From assembly GCF_030732065.1 (NCBI RefSeq), contig NZ_JAVBHX010000010.1:1-64000 (forward strand): a stretch of DNA of 64,000 nt, in the 5' to 3' direction. The stretch is from Oceanimonas aquatica. Lineage in GTDB: Bacteria; Pseudomonadota; Gammaproteobacteria; Enterobacterales; Aeromonadaceae. Position 1 is the first letter of the stretch; every line of letters starts with the position of its first letter. Shown here piece after piece: positions 12,406 to 23,857 of the stretch. Under the pieces are notes generated by a model. The model worked only from the letters and a program-made list of their open reading frames with translations, was not told the DNA's origin and did not search any database. A program made the position numbers and the translations under genes.

Positions 12406-12747
12406 ATGATCAAGGTCATTATTGAACGCCGGGTGGCGGAAGGCCTGGAAACCGTTTATCAGGAAACCATTCGCAACCTGATGCTGCAAATTACCGAACG
12501 CCCCGGCTTTCTCAAGGGTGACGCCTACCGGGATGTACATCACCCCAACCACTTCTACGTGATTTCCAACTGGCAAAGCATAGAAAGCTGGGAGCACTGG
12601 CAAAACTCTTCGGAGCGTCAGCGCATGCTCAGTGAACTGGCTCCCCTGCTGGAGCAGGACGAAAAGTGCACGGTACTGGCGCTGAAGGTCAGCTACGAAG
12701 CCAAACCGTCCAAGTTTGCCCGCCCGACCCAGACCTACACTTACTGA
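12406..12747 (+). CDS. Antibiotic biosynthesis monooxygenase (ABM)-domain protein
   Basis: The 113-residue protein fits the dimeric alpha/beta ABM fold (starts MIKVIIERRV, with ITERPGFLKGDAYRD and the W-x-S-xx-W-xx-W pattern of NWQSIESWEHW). Members act as small quinone or haem monooxygenases or have unknown roles, and the substrate here is not known. Of two nearby ATGs, 12406 has AAGGA at a suitable distance, while 12400 would be too close. It stands alone between the glyQS terminator and a parS site. Confidence 0.7.
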   Translation: MIKVIIERRVAEGLETVYQETIRNLMLQITERPGFLKGDAYRDVHHPNHFYVISNWQSIESWEHWQNSSERQRMLSELAPLLEQDEKCTVLALKVSYEAKPSKFARPTQTYTY

Positions 12748-12754
12748 ATCCGTT

Positions 12755-12778
12755 CCCCTGTTTCACGTGAAACAGGGG
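12755..12778. promoter_or_regulatory. parS chromosome partition site 1
   Basis: Positions 12759-12774 read TGTTTCACGTGAAACA, a perfect match to the conserved ParB-binding parS 16-mer. The flanks extend the palindrome by CCCC and GGGG to 24 bp. The site lies between the ABM gene and avtA. The long palindrome might also act as a hairpin at the end of the upstream transcript. Confidence 0.93.
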
Positions 12779-12867
12779 TTTCATACCGACCTTCGTCCGG
12801 TCGACACCCATGCCGATATCGGATACCGTGAAGCTTTCGCAACCGTATCGCATTTGGTAGCTCGAGC

Positions 12868-14121
12868 ATGGAATTTTCAGCATTCGGACAGAAGTTTACC
12901 CGTCACTCCGGCATCACTCAGCTGATGGACGATCTCAACCAGGGCCTCACCGCCCCCAATACCATTATGCTGGGCGGCGGCAACCCGGCCGCCATTCCCG
13001 AGGTGATGGCTTACCTGGACACTCAGGCACAGGAACTGCTGAAAACCGGAGCTCTGCTGAAAGCCATTGCCAACTACGACGGCCCGCAGGGGAAAGACAG
13101 CTTTATTCAGGCCCTCGCCGAGCTGCTGTCCAGAGAGCTGGGCTGGCCCGTGGGCCCCGAGAACATCGCCCTCACCAACGGCAGCCAGACCGCCTTTTTC
13201 TATCTGTTCAACCTGATGGCCGGTGAATTCCCGGACGGCCGCAAAAAGAAGGTGCTGTTCCCGCTGGCACCGGAATACATCGGCTACGGTGACAGCGCCC
13301 TGGACGAAGACCACTTCGTGGCCTGCAAGCCGGAAATCCGCCGGTTCGACAACGGCCTGTTCAAATACTACGTGGACTTCGACCACCTGGAAGTGGGCGA
13401 TGACATTGGTCTTATCTGTGTGTCACGCCCGACCAACCCCACCGGCAACGTGCTCACCGACGAGGAAATTCGCCATCTGGATCAGATTGCTCGGGACAAG
13501 GGCATTCCCCTGCTGATCGACAACGCCTATGGCACGCCCTTTCCCAATATCATTTTCAGTGACGCCACCCCGTTCTGGAACGACAACACCATACTGTGCA
13601 TGAGCCTGTCGAAACTGGGCCTGCCCGGCGTGCGCTGCGGCATAGTGATCGCCAACCCCACCATAGTGCAGGCCATCACCAACATCAGCGGCATCGTCAA
13701 CCTGGCCCCCGGCAGCATGGGCCCGGCCCTGACCCTGCCGATGATTCAGAACGGCGATATCATCGAGCTGAGCAACAAGGTCATCAAGCCCTTCTACCAA
13801 ACCAAGGCCCAGCAGGCGGTGGAGTGGCTGCAACAGGCCATTCCCCTGCCCCAGTTCCATATTCACAAGCCGGAAGGTGCGCTGTTTCTGTGGCTGTGGT
13901 TTGAAGACTTGCCGGTGCACTGCCAGGAGCTGTATCAGCGCCTCAAGCAAAAGGGCCTGTTGGTGGTGCCAGGCCATTATTTCTTTCCGGGTATCGAAGA
14001 CGACGACTGGGCCCACAGCAAGCAATGCATTCGCCTGAACTACGCCCAGCCGGAAGCGGACGTCAAAGCCGGTATAGAGATCCTGGCGAAGGAAGTGCTG
14101 GCGATTTACGGTGAGGCCTGA
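12868..14121 (+). CDS. avtA: Valine-pyruvate aminotransferase
   Basis: A 417-residue PLP-dependent class I aminotransferase, identical in length to E. coli AvtA. The PLP lysine is in the motif SLSKLGLPGVRCG, and the typical N-terminus (EFSAFGQKFTRHSGITQLMDD) is present. It interconverts valine and 2-ketoisovalerate with alanine and pyruvate. ilvD, a step upstream in the same pathway, is encoded 1.5 kb away on the other strand. Confidence 0.95.
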   Translation: MEFSAFGQKFTRHSGITQLMDDLNQGLTAPNTIMLGGGNPAAIPEVMAYLDTQAQELLKTGALLKAIANYDGPQGKDSFIQALAELLSRELGWPVGPENIALTNGSQTAFFYLFNLMAGEFPDGRKKKVLFPLAPEYIGYGDSALDEDHFVACKPEIRRFDNGLFKYYVDFDHLEVGDDIGLICVSRPTNPTGNVLTDEEIRHLDQIARDKGIPLLIDNAYGTPFPNIIFSDATPFWNDNTILCMSLSKLGLPGVRCGIVIANPTIVQAITNISGIVNLAPGSMGPALTLPMIQNGDIIELSNKVIKPFYQTKAQQAVEWLQQAIPLPQFHIHKPEGALFLWLWFEDLPVHCQELYQRLKQKGLLVVPGHYFFPGIEDDDWAHSKQCIRLNYAQPEADVKAGIEILAKEVLAIYGEA

Positions 14122-14444
14122 GCCAAATTCGCTTGCAGAGTAGTGCACAACCGTCGGTCAAAGCGCACTGCTTCTCCGGCACGCTGTAAATACTTCCCTG
14201 TACGCTCCGTTGCGCCATCCCTGGCGCAAAGGGCACGGCGAAGCAGACACCCTTTGACCTCCTCAGCATTCTCAGAGCTGACCGGTAGTAAACAGACAAC
14301 GCCGGTGGCAGCCGAAGCAGCAGTGGGGATTGCCGTAGCCGACCATAAAATGCCATGGATGGCATTTTCGAGCGTTACATGGAGGTACTTGAAGCGTGTC
14401 GGCGGAGCGCAACCGCACTGATGCTTCGCGGGAGTAAGCACTGA
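14122..14444. repeat. MITE-like imperfect inverted repeat, intergenic
   Basis: This gene-free stretch holds two inverted arms of about 60 bp (14171-14230 and 14345-14410). The right arm in reverse complement aligns with the left through CTCCG, CACGCT, TAC-TCC-TGTA, CGCTC and GCCATCC. Each arm also contains its own hairpin: GCGCCA/TGGCGC at 14212-14227, and AAAATGCCA/TGGCATTTT at 14347-14368. The 115-bp core has no reading frame I would call. The layout suggests a non-autonomous mobile or palindromic repeat; copies elsewhere in the genome would confirm it. Confidence 0.5.
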
Positions 14445-14480
14445 AAACAACAACGCCGGCTTGCGCCGGCGTTGTTTTTA
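14445..14480 (-). terminator. Terminator after the small heat-shock genes
   Basis: AACAACGCCGGC (14449-14460) and GCCGGCGTTGTT (14465-14476) form a perfect 12-bp stem with a 4-nt loop and flanking A/T runs. It is placed to end the sHSP transcript on the minus strand and could also act on plus-strand transcripts from avtA. Confidence 0.85.
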
Positions 14481-14492
14481 TCGAGCTGAGGG

Positions 14493-14936
14493 TTATTCGC
14501 TTTTGTGCTCCAGGGCGCGGCCTTCGCCGATTTCAATACGGCGCGGCTTGAGCGCTTCGGGCACTTCCCTTAGCAGGCTGATGCGCAGCAGGCCGTGCTC
14601 CAGTTTGGCATTCTTCACCTGAACGTGATCCGCCAGTCGGAACTTGAGCTCGAAATCCCCTTCGCTGATGCCCTGATACAGATAGCGGCGCTCTTCGCCG
14701 GCGTTTTCACGCTTGCCCTTCACCAGCAGGGTGTTCTGCTCCACCGACAGTTCCAGCTCCTTCTCGGCAAAGCCGGCCACCGCCACCGTGATCAGGTAAC
14801 GGTCATCGTCCTGCTTCTCGATATTATAGGGTGGCTGTTCACTGCTTTTGCCGTGCAGCAGATGCTCCAGATCGCCGACCAGGCGGTCAAAGCCAATGGC
14901 GGAACGATACAGCGGGCTTAAATCAAAACGACTCAT
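14493..14936 (-). CDS. Small heat-shock protein, IbpA/IbpB family (second copy)
   Basis: A 147-residue Hsp20 chaperone with an N-terminal arm like IbpA ([19 protein letters not shown]) and an alpha-crystallin domain (PPYNIEKQDDDRYLITVAVAG onward). It has the C-terminal anchoring segment KPRRIEIG. Such proteins hold unfolding proteins for refolding by DnaK and ClpB. The start at 14936 has GGAGGAT upstream, sequestered in a putative RNA thermometer. It lies 63 bp behind a paralogue and probably shares its heat-shock promoter. Confidence 0.93.
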   Translation of the reverse strand: MSRFDLSPLYRSAIGFDRLVGDLEHLLHGKSSEQPPYNIEKQDDDRYLITVAVAGFAEKELELSVEQNTLLVKGKRENAGEERRYLYQGISEGDFELKFRLADHVQVKNAKLEHGLLRISLLREVPEALKPRRIEIGEGRALEHKSE

Positions 14937-14940
14937 AATC

Positions 14941-14964
14941 CTATCCTCCAATCGCAAGCAATAG
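14941..14964 (-). promoter_or_regulatory. ROSE-like RNA thermometer before the second sHSP gene
   Basis: In the transcript, CTAT pairs with ATAG and a TTGCT motif faces the GGAGG ribosome binding site, all within 24 nt before the start codon. Opposition of U(U/C)GCU to the Shine-Dalgarno is the hallmark of ROSE thermometers, which melt on heating in ibpAB-type mRNAs. Structure inferred by eye. Confidence 0.6.
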
Positions 14965-14999
14965 GTCAATGGGTGCAATGGTTGTCTTTAAAAACGGGC

Positions 15000-15425
15000 T
15001 CAGCCGATGCTGATGGTTCTCGGCTTGGCGGCTTCCGGTACTTCCCGCACCAGGTCGATGTGCAGCAAGCCGTTTTCCATATCGGCGCCGCTCACCTTAA
15101 TGTGATCGGCCAGCTGAAAGCGACGCTCAAAGCCACGCTCGGCAATACCCTGATACAGGTAGTTACGGGCACCCTGCTGTTCTGGGGTCTTGTGACCTTT
15201 TACCGTCAGGGTGTTTTCATGGCTGGTGATCTCCAGCTCATCCCGGGCAAAGCCGGCCACCGCCATGGAAATGCGGTACTGGTTCTCGCTGAGCAGCTCG
15301 ATATTGTAGGGGGGGTAACCGCTGTTGCCGTTGCTGCCATTGCTGGCGGCGTTTTCCATCAGGGACGCCAGACGATCAAAACCGATGGCGGAGCGGTACA
15401 GGGGTGAAAAATCAAAGCGTGACAT
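15000..15425 (-). CDS. ibpA: Small heat-shock protein, IbpA family (first copy)
   Basis: A 141-residue Hsp20 chaperone with the IbpA N-terminus ([19 protein letters not shown]), a Gly/Asn/Ser-rich linker (about 28-36), the alpha-crystallin domain, and the tail [10 protein letters not shown] with the I-x-I anchoring motif. The start at 15425 has GGAGGAT upstream inside a second thermometer-like hairpin. It is first in a two-gene unit under a sigma-32 promoter. The near-identical N-termini of the two sHSPs show they are duplicates, as with E. coli ibpA and ibpB. Confidence 0.94.
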   Translation of the reverse strand: MSRFDFSPLYRSAIGFDRLASLMENAASNGSNGNSGYPPYNIELLSENQYRISMAVAGFARDELEITSHENTLTVKGHKTPEQQGARNYLYQGIAERGFERRFQLADHIKVSGADMENGLLHIDLVREVPEAAKPRTISIG

Positions 15426-15430
15426 ACATC

Positions 15431-15449
15431 TATCCTCCAGTGAGCGATA
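15431..15449 (-). promoter_or_regulatory. ROSE-like RNA thermometer before ibpA
   Basis: In the transcript TATCGCT folds back on the ribosome binding site GGAGGATA: TATC pairs with GATA and the TCGCT motif faces GGAG. This matches the U(U/C)GCU feature of ROSE elements and repeats the arrangement found before the second sHSP gene. Inferred by eye. Confidence 0.55.
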
Positions 15450-15518
15450 TTGATTTGCCCTCCAAGCGGACGGGCGGTGCGGGCCCTCAATCGAGCAACC
15501 CGCCTTGTTCACTAAAAG

Positions 15519-15547
15519 ATATAGGGATGGGCTTTTTCGCTTTCAAG
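15519..15547 (-). promoter_or_regulatory. Sigma-32 heat-shock promoter of the sHSP operon
   Basis: On the minus strand CTTGAAA (15547-15541) and CCCTATAT (15526-15519, preceded by CCCAT) are 14 bp apart. This is close to the RpoH consensus CTTGAA-N13-15-CCCCATNT. It lies about 95 bp before ibpA, leaving a 5' UTR long enough for an RNA thermometer. Confidence 0.8.
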
Positions 15548-15573
15548 CACGACAGTGATAATTTTTTGAGCGT

Positions 15574-17259
15574 TCAATGCCCGTTGTCGTGCGCGTCGGT
15601 CACGGCACCGTGAGACGCCGAGCCTACCGTCCGGGCATATTTGGCCAGCACGCCCCGGCGATAACGGGGCTCGGGCGGCTGCCAGCGGGCCAGCCGCTCG
15701 GCGATGACGCTGTCGGTCAGCTCCATCTCCAGCCGGTTGTTCCTGGCGTCGATGGTAATAATGTCGCCGTCTTCCACTATGGCCAGCGGGCCGCCCTGAC
15801 GCGCTTCAGGCGTGATATGCCCCACCACAAAGCCGTGACTGCCGCCGGAAAAGCGGCCGTCGGTGATCAGCGCCACGCTCTTGCCCAGCCCCCGGCCCAT
15901 GATGGCCGACGTGGGGCTCAGCATCTCCCGCATGCCCGGGCCGCCTTTCGGCCCTTCGTAACGGATCACCACCACGTCCCCCTTTTGCACCGTGCCGTCG
16001 AGAATGCGCGCCAGGGTTTCTTCTTCCGAATCAAACACTCGGGCCGGACCGGTAAAGCTTAAGCCTTCCTTGCCGGTAATCTTGGCCACGGCGCCCCCCG
16101 GGGCCAGATTGCCATGAAGAATGCGCAGGTGACTGTCGGCCTTGATGGGGTTATCGAGGGGGTGAATGATGTTTTGATGCTCCGGATATGGCGACACGCC
16201 GGCCAGGTTCTCCGCCAGGGTTTTGCCGGTCACGGTAAGACAGTCGCCGTGCAGCAGGCCGGCATCGAGCAGCATTTTCATCAGCGGCAGTATGCCCCCG
16301 ATCTCCACCAGCTCCGACATCATGTAATGGCCGCTGGGGCGCAGGTCCGCCAGCACCGGCACCCGCTTGCCGATGCGGGTGAAATCATCCAGAGTCAGCT
16401 CTACATCCACGGCATGGGCCATGGCCAGCAGGTGCAGCACCGCATTGGTGGAGCCCCCCAGCGCAATCACCAGGGTAATGGCGTTTTCAAAGGCGGCCTG
16501 AGTCATGATGTCGGACGGCCGTATATTGTGCTTCAGCAACTGCAGCACCGCCTCGCCGGCGTGACGGCAGTCCTGCAGTTTGGTGTCGGAGGTGGCGTTC
16601 TGGGCCGAGCTGCCCGGCAGGCTCATGCCCATCACTTCGATGGCCGAGGCCATGGTATTGGCGGTATACATGCCGCCGCAGGAGCCCGGGCCGGGAATGG
16701 CGGTGTCTTCAATCTGCTTCACCTCAATGGCCGTCATGTCGCCCTTGGCATGGGCGCCTAACGCCTCGAATACCGAAATAATGTCGGTGTGCTTGGCTCC
16801 CGGCGCTATGGTACCGCCATACACGAACACCGCCGGCCGGTTGAGCCGGGCCAGACCGATCAGGCAGCCGGGCATGTTTTTGTCACAACCGCCAATGGCC
16901 ACCAGGCCATCAAAGCCTTCGCAACCGGCCACCGCCTCGATGGAGTCGGCAATGATCTCCCGCGACACCAGCGAATACTTCATACCCTCGGTGCCGTTGG
17001 CGATACCGTCAGAAATGGTGATGGTGTTAAAAATGATGCTCTTGCCGCCGGCAGCATCGGCCCCCCGTGCCGCCTCCTCCGCCAACCCATCGATATGCAT
17101 ATTGCAGGGAGTAAGGTTGCTCCAGGTTGAGGCAATACCCACCTGAGGCTTGTTGAAATCGTCGTCGGTGAACCCGGTGGCCCGCAGCATGGCACGCGCC
17201 GGCGCCCGGGCAGTGCCATCCACTACCCGGCTGGAATACTTGCGACTGTGGTTGCTCAT
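15574..17259 (-). CDS. ilvD: Dihydroxy-acid dehydratase
   Basis: The 561-residue protein belongs to the shorter class of the IlvD/Edd family (E. coli IlvD is 616). It dehydrates 2,3-dihydroxy-isovalerate and -methylvalerate to the keto acids before valine and isoleucine. Three cluster cysteines are visible: Cys52 (TPCNMH), Cys125 ([10 protein letters not shown]) and Cys194 ([11 protein letters not shown]), a pattern associated with a [2Fe-2S] centre. Here it is not in an ilvGMEDA operon but sits alone between gyrB and the sHSP genes. A sugar-acid dehydratase of the same superfamily is a less likely alternative. Confidence 0.9.
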   Translation of the reverse strand: MSNHSRKYSSRVVDGTARAPARAMLRATGFTDDDFNKPQVGIASTWSNLTPCNMHIDGLAEEAARGADAAGGKSIIFNTITISDGIANGTEGMKYSLVSREIIADSIEAVAGCEGFDGLVAIGGCDKNMPGCLIGLARLNRPAVFVYGGTIAPGAKHTDIISVFEALGAHAKGDMTAIEVKQIEDTAIPGPGSCGGMYTANTMASAIEVMGMSLPGSSAQNATSDTKLQDCRHAGEAVLQLLKHNIRPSDIMTQAAFENAITLVIALGGSTNAVLHLLAMAHAVDVELTLDDFTRIGKRVPVLADLRPSGHYMMSELVEIGGILPLMKMLLDAGLLHGDCLTVTGKTLAENLAGVSPYPEHQNIIHPLDNPIKADSHLRILHGNLAPGGAVAKITGKEGLSFTGPARVFDSEEETLARILDGTVQKGDVVVIRYEGPKGGPGMREMLSPTSAIMGRGLGKSVALITDGRFSGGSHGFVVGHITPEARQGGPLAIVEDGDIITIDARNNRLEMELTDSVIAERLARWQPPEPRYRRGVLAKYARTVGSASHGAVTDAHDNGH

Positions 17260-17375
17260 TGTGCTCCCCTTATCGTTGGATATGGCTTATTCCAGTCTAG
17301 TCGGCTTACAAGTACCCCGGTGTGAGTTACCTTGTAGCTGCCGCTTCAGCCGGCAGGGCCTGTGCAACAGGCATG

Positions 17376-17401
17376 AAAAAGGCAGCCCGCAGGCTGCCTT
17401 T
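17376..17401 (-). terminator. Terminator of gyrB
   Basis: On the minus strand GGCAGCC-TGCG-GGCTGCC is followed by TTTTT, 24 bp after the gyrB stop. Confidence 0.88.
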
Positions 17402-17424
17402 GATATGGGTGCACAAACCGGAGA

Positions 17425-20941
<3,517 letters not shown>

Positions 20942-20942
20942 G

Positions 20943-22043
20943 TTACAGCCGCATGGGCATCACCACGTAAAGGGCATCACCGTTGTCTTCGGCTTCAATC
21001 AGCCCGCTGCTGCTGGCGTCCTTCAGGCTGATCTTGACCTGTTCCGACTTGAGGGTGCCGAGTACATCGAGCACGTAGGAGACATTAAAGCCAATCTCCA
21101 GATCGCTGCCCTGATAGTTGACGTCCAGTACCTCTTCCGCCTCTTCCTGCTCCGGGTTGTTGGCGGTGATCTTCAGGGTCTGATCCTGCAGGTTGAGGCG
21201 CACACCACGGAACTTCTCGTTGGACAGAATGGCCGCCCGGGTAAAGGCCTGCTTGAGCCCTTCCCGATCGCAGATCAGGGTCTTGTCGCTTTCCCGGGGC
21301 AGCACCCGGCGGTAATCGGGAAAACGGCCGTCCACCAGCTTGGAGGTAAAGATAAAGCCCTGAGTGACGGCGCGCAGGTTGTTCTTGCCCACCTGCAGGC
21401 GCACATCCTGATCTTCGTGCTCCAGCAGCTTGGCCAGTTCCAGCACGCCCTTGCGCGGCACTATCACCTGCTGGGCCGGCAGTTCCTGCTCCAGCTCGCG
21501 CCGGCAGGTGGCCAGACGATGGCCATCAGTGGACACGGTGCGCAGGCTGTGACCATCGGTCTCAAACAGCATGCCGTTGAGGTAATAGCGCACGTCCTGA
21601 ATGGCCATGGAAAACTGGGTGGCCTCAATCAGCTTCTTCAGTGCCAGCTGGTTGATGTCGAACTCCAGCTCGGACGACCATTCCTCGATATTGGGAAAGT
21701 CTTCCGCCGGCAGGGTGGAGAGATTAAAGCGGCTACGACCGGAGCGCAGCAGCAGACGATCCCCTTCCTGGCTGAAGGTCAGCTCGGCGCCGTCGGGCAG
21801 ACCGCGACAGATATCCAGAAGCTTGCGCGCCGGCACGGTCGTGCGGCCGGCGGTGACCGCCCCTTCCAGCGGCACCCGGGCCACCATTTCCACTTCGGTA
21901 TCGGTGCCGGTCATCGACAGGGCATCGTCGCCGACGCTCAGCAGAATGTTGTTGAGGATCGGCAGGTTGGGCCGGCCTCCCAGGGCACTGGATACCAGTT
22001 GCAGGGGGCGCAACAGGGCTTCGCGGCTGATGGTAAACTGCAT
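20943..22043 (-). CDS. dnaN: DNA polymerase III sliding clamp (beta subunit)
   Basis: The 366-residue product equals the E. coli beta clamp in length and shows its three-domain layout, from MQFTISREALLRPLQLVSSALG to the C-terminal tail YVVMPMRL. The dimeric ring tethers Pol III and many repair proteins to DNA. It lies 12 bp after dnaA and 1 bp before recF. Confidence 0.99.
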   Translation of the reverse strand: MQFTISREALLRPLQLVSSALGGRPNLPILNNILLSVGDDALSMTGTDTEVEMVARVPLEGAVTAGRTTVPARKLLDICRGLPDGAELTFSQEGDRLLLRSGRSRFNLSTLPAEDFPNIEEWSSELEFDINQLALKKLIEATQFSMAIQDVRYYLNGMLFETDGHSLRTVSTDGHRLATCRRELEQELPAQQVIVPRKGVLELAKLLEHEDQDVRLQVGKNNLRAVTQGFIFTSKLVDGRFPDYRRVLPRESDKTLICDREGLKQAFTRAAILSNEKFRGVRLNLQDQTLKITANNPEQEEAEEVLDVNYQGSDLEIGFNVSYVLDVLGTLKSEQVKISLKDASSSGLIEAEDNGDALYVVMPMRL

Positions 22044-22055
22044 GGGGCTCTCCGA

Positions 22056-23444
22056 TCAGGAAGACAGGGTTCGAATCAGGTTGGAATAATCTTCCTTTAT
22101 ATCATGACTCTCTTCCCGCAGCTGGCCAATTTTGCGACAGGCGTGCAGTACCGTGGTGTGATCCCGGCCGCCAAAGGCATCGCCGATTTCCGGCAGCGAA
22201 TGGTTGGTCAGCTCCTTGGCCAGGGCCATGGCCAGCTGGCGCGGCCGGGCCACGGAGCGGGAGCGGCGCTTGGATAACAAGTCCGCCACCTTGATCTTGT
22301 AATACTCGGCCACCGTTTTCTGAATGTTGTCGATGGTGACCAGCTTTTCCTGCAGGGCCAGCAGGTCCCGCAACGCCTCGCGCACAAAGTCGATATTGAT
22401 GGAGCGACCGGTGAAGTTGGCGTTGGCAATCACCCGGTTCAGCGCCCCTTCCAGCTCGCGCACATTGGATCGCAGCCGCTTGGCAATAAAGAAAGCCACT
22501 TCGTCGGGCAGGTGGATCTTGTTCTCGGCGGCCTTGCGCATCAGGATCGCCACCCGGGTTTCCAGCTCCGGCGGCTCGATCGCCACCGTCAGGCCCCAGC
22601 CAAAGCGGGACTTGAGGCGATCCTCAACCCCGTCGATCTCCTTGGGATAACGATCCGAGGTCAGAATGATCTGTTGATTGCCTTCCAGCAGGGCATTAAA
22701 GGTATGGAAAAACTCCTCCTGGGAGCGCTCCTTGTTGGCAAAGAACTGAATGTCGTCGATCAGCAGGGCATCCACGCTGCGGTAGTAACGCTTGAATTCC
22801 TCGATGGCGTTATTCTGCAGCGCCTTCACCATGTCCTGCACAAAGCGCTCGGAGTGCATGTAAATGACCCGGGCGTCGGCCTTGCGCTCGCGAATGCCGT
22901 TGCCCACCGCATGCAGCAGGTGGGTCTTGCCCAGACCGGTGCCGCCGTAAAGAAACAGCGGGTTATAGGCGCCACCCGGGTTGTCGGCCACCTGGCGGGC
23001 GGCGGCCCGGGCCAGCTGGTTCGACTTACCTTCAACAAAGTTGTCAAAGGTGTAGTTGGTGTTCATGTTGCTCTTGTGATTGATCCGCGGTTGTTGTGCT
23101 TCCTGTTCACTCCAGGACGGCACCACCTGGGGCCGGGGCTGGGGTTTGCTGCTGCCATTGCCCTGGCTGGCACTGCTGGCCATCAGGTTGACCTGAGCGC
23201 GCTTGTTGCCCACCTCAAACTTGAGCTGGGGGCACTGATTGCCGCAAAACTCGCCCAACAGTCCGTTAATGCGGATCAGGTACTTGTCGCGCACCCAGTC
23301 GAGCACAAAACGGTTGGGGGCGAACAGGGTCAGGGTCTCGTCGCCCTGCTCTGCCTGCAGCGGCCGGATCCACATGCTGAATTCCGCGGAAGGCAATTCG
23401 TCCTGTAGCCGGGCAAGACACTGCTGCCAAAGCATAGCGCTCAT
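22056..23444 (-). CDS. dnaA: Chromosomal replication initiator DnaA
   Basis: A 462-residue protein with domain I ([14 protein letters not shown]), a Gln/Ser-rich linker around 90-125, the AAA+ domain with Walker A GGTGLGKT at about 167-174 and Walker B LLIDDIQF. The C-terminal DNA-binding signature is present ([13 protein letters not shown] and [14 protein letters not shown]). The start at 23444 has GGAG 5 bp upstream; ATGs 9 codons upstream and 3 codons downstream are alternatives. First gene of the dnaA-dnaN-recF-gyrB unit. The upstream region is rich in GATC sites. Confidence 0.98.
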   Translation of the reverse strand: MSAMLWQQCLARLQDELPSAEFSMWIRPLQAEQGDETLTLFAPNRFVLDWVRDKYLIRINGLLGEFCGNQCPQLKFEVGNKRAQVNLMASSASQGNGSSKPQPRPQVVPSWSEQEAQQPRINHKSNMNTNYTFDNFVEGKSNQLARAAARQVADNPGGAYNPLFLYGGTGLGKTHLLHAVGNGIRERKADARVIYMHSERFVQDMVKALQNNAIEEFKRYYRSVDALLIDDIQFFANKERSQEEFFHTFNALLEGNQQIILTSDRYPKEIDGVEDRLKSRFGWGLTVAIEPPELETRVAILMRKAAENKIHLPDEVAFFIAKRLRSNVRELEGALNRVIANANFTGRSINIDFVREALRDLLALQEKLVTIDNIQKTVAEYYKIKVADLLSKRRSRSVARPRQLAMALAKELTNHSLPEIGDAFGGRDHTTVLHACRKIGQLREESHDIKEDYSNLIRTLSS

Positions 23445-23857
23445 TCGAACTCCTGAAGCAAAAGGGATCAATCTAGGGGGTGGACATTCTACTTGCCAGC
23501 CTCGCGGATCTCTAGCCGGATCATGCCGATCCTGGAAAATATGATCCTTGACTTCTGTGAGTAAGTCACACCCTGATGCACAGGATCCTCACTTTTATAA
23601 ACAAGCTACGCACATTTTGTATACCGGTGGGTGAACAAAGGATCCGGCATCGCTTCCGGATCCTTTAAGCAAGATTCTAATGAATACATAAATGCTCCAT
23701 GAGCATGGCCCCATGATCATATGTCATTTGAGCCATAAAGGCCGACTCTGCACACTGAGCCTGAATGTTGAAATAGTTGCCGGTTTTCCAGCCCGTTTGA
23801 CTCTATTTTGAACAGAATCAACAGGATATGCAGTATCCCGTCAAGGAGTGATTCTTT
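23445..23857. promoter_or_regulatory. dnaA upstream region: GATC cluster with degenerate DnaA boxes
   Basis: No gene is seen in these 413 bp. Nine GATC sites fall within 253 bp (starting at 23466, 23507, 23519, 23528, 23543, 23584, 23641, 23659 and 23715), about nine times the chance rate. Two near-matches to TTATNCACA with one mismatch are present: TGATGCACA at 23574-23582, and TTACTCACA on the minus strand at 23556-23564. This suits Dam/SeqA and DnaA autoregulation of dnaA, or part of a replication origin. A weak promoter for the BCCT gene may lie at 23808-23836. Confidence 0.55.
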
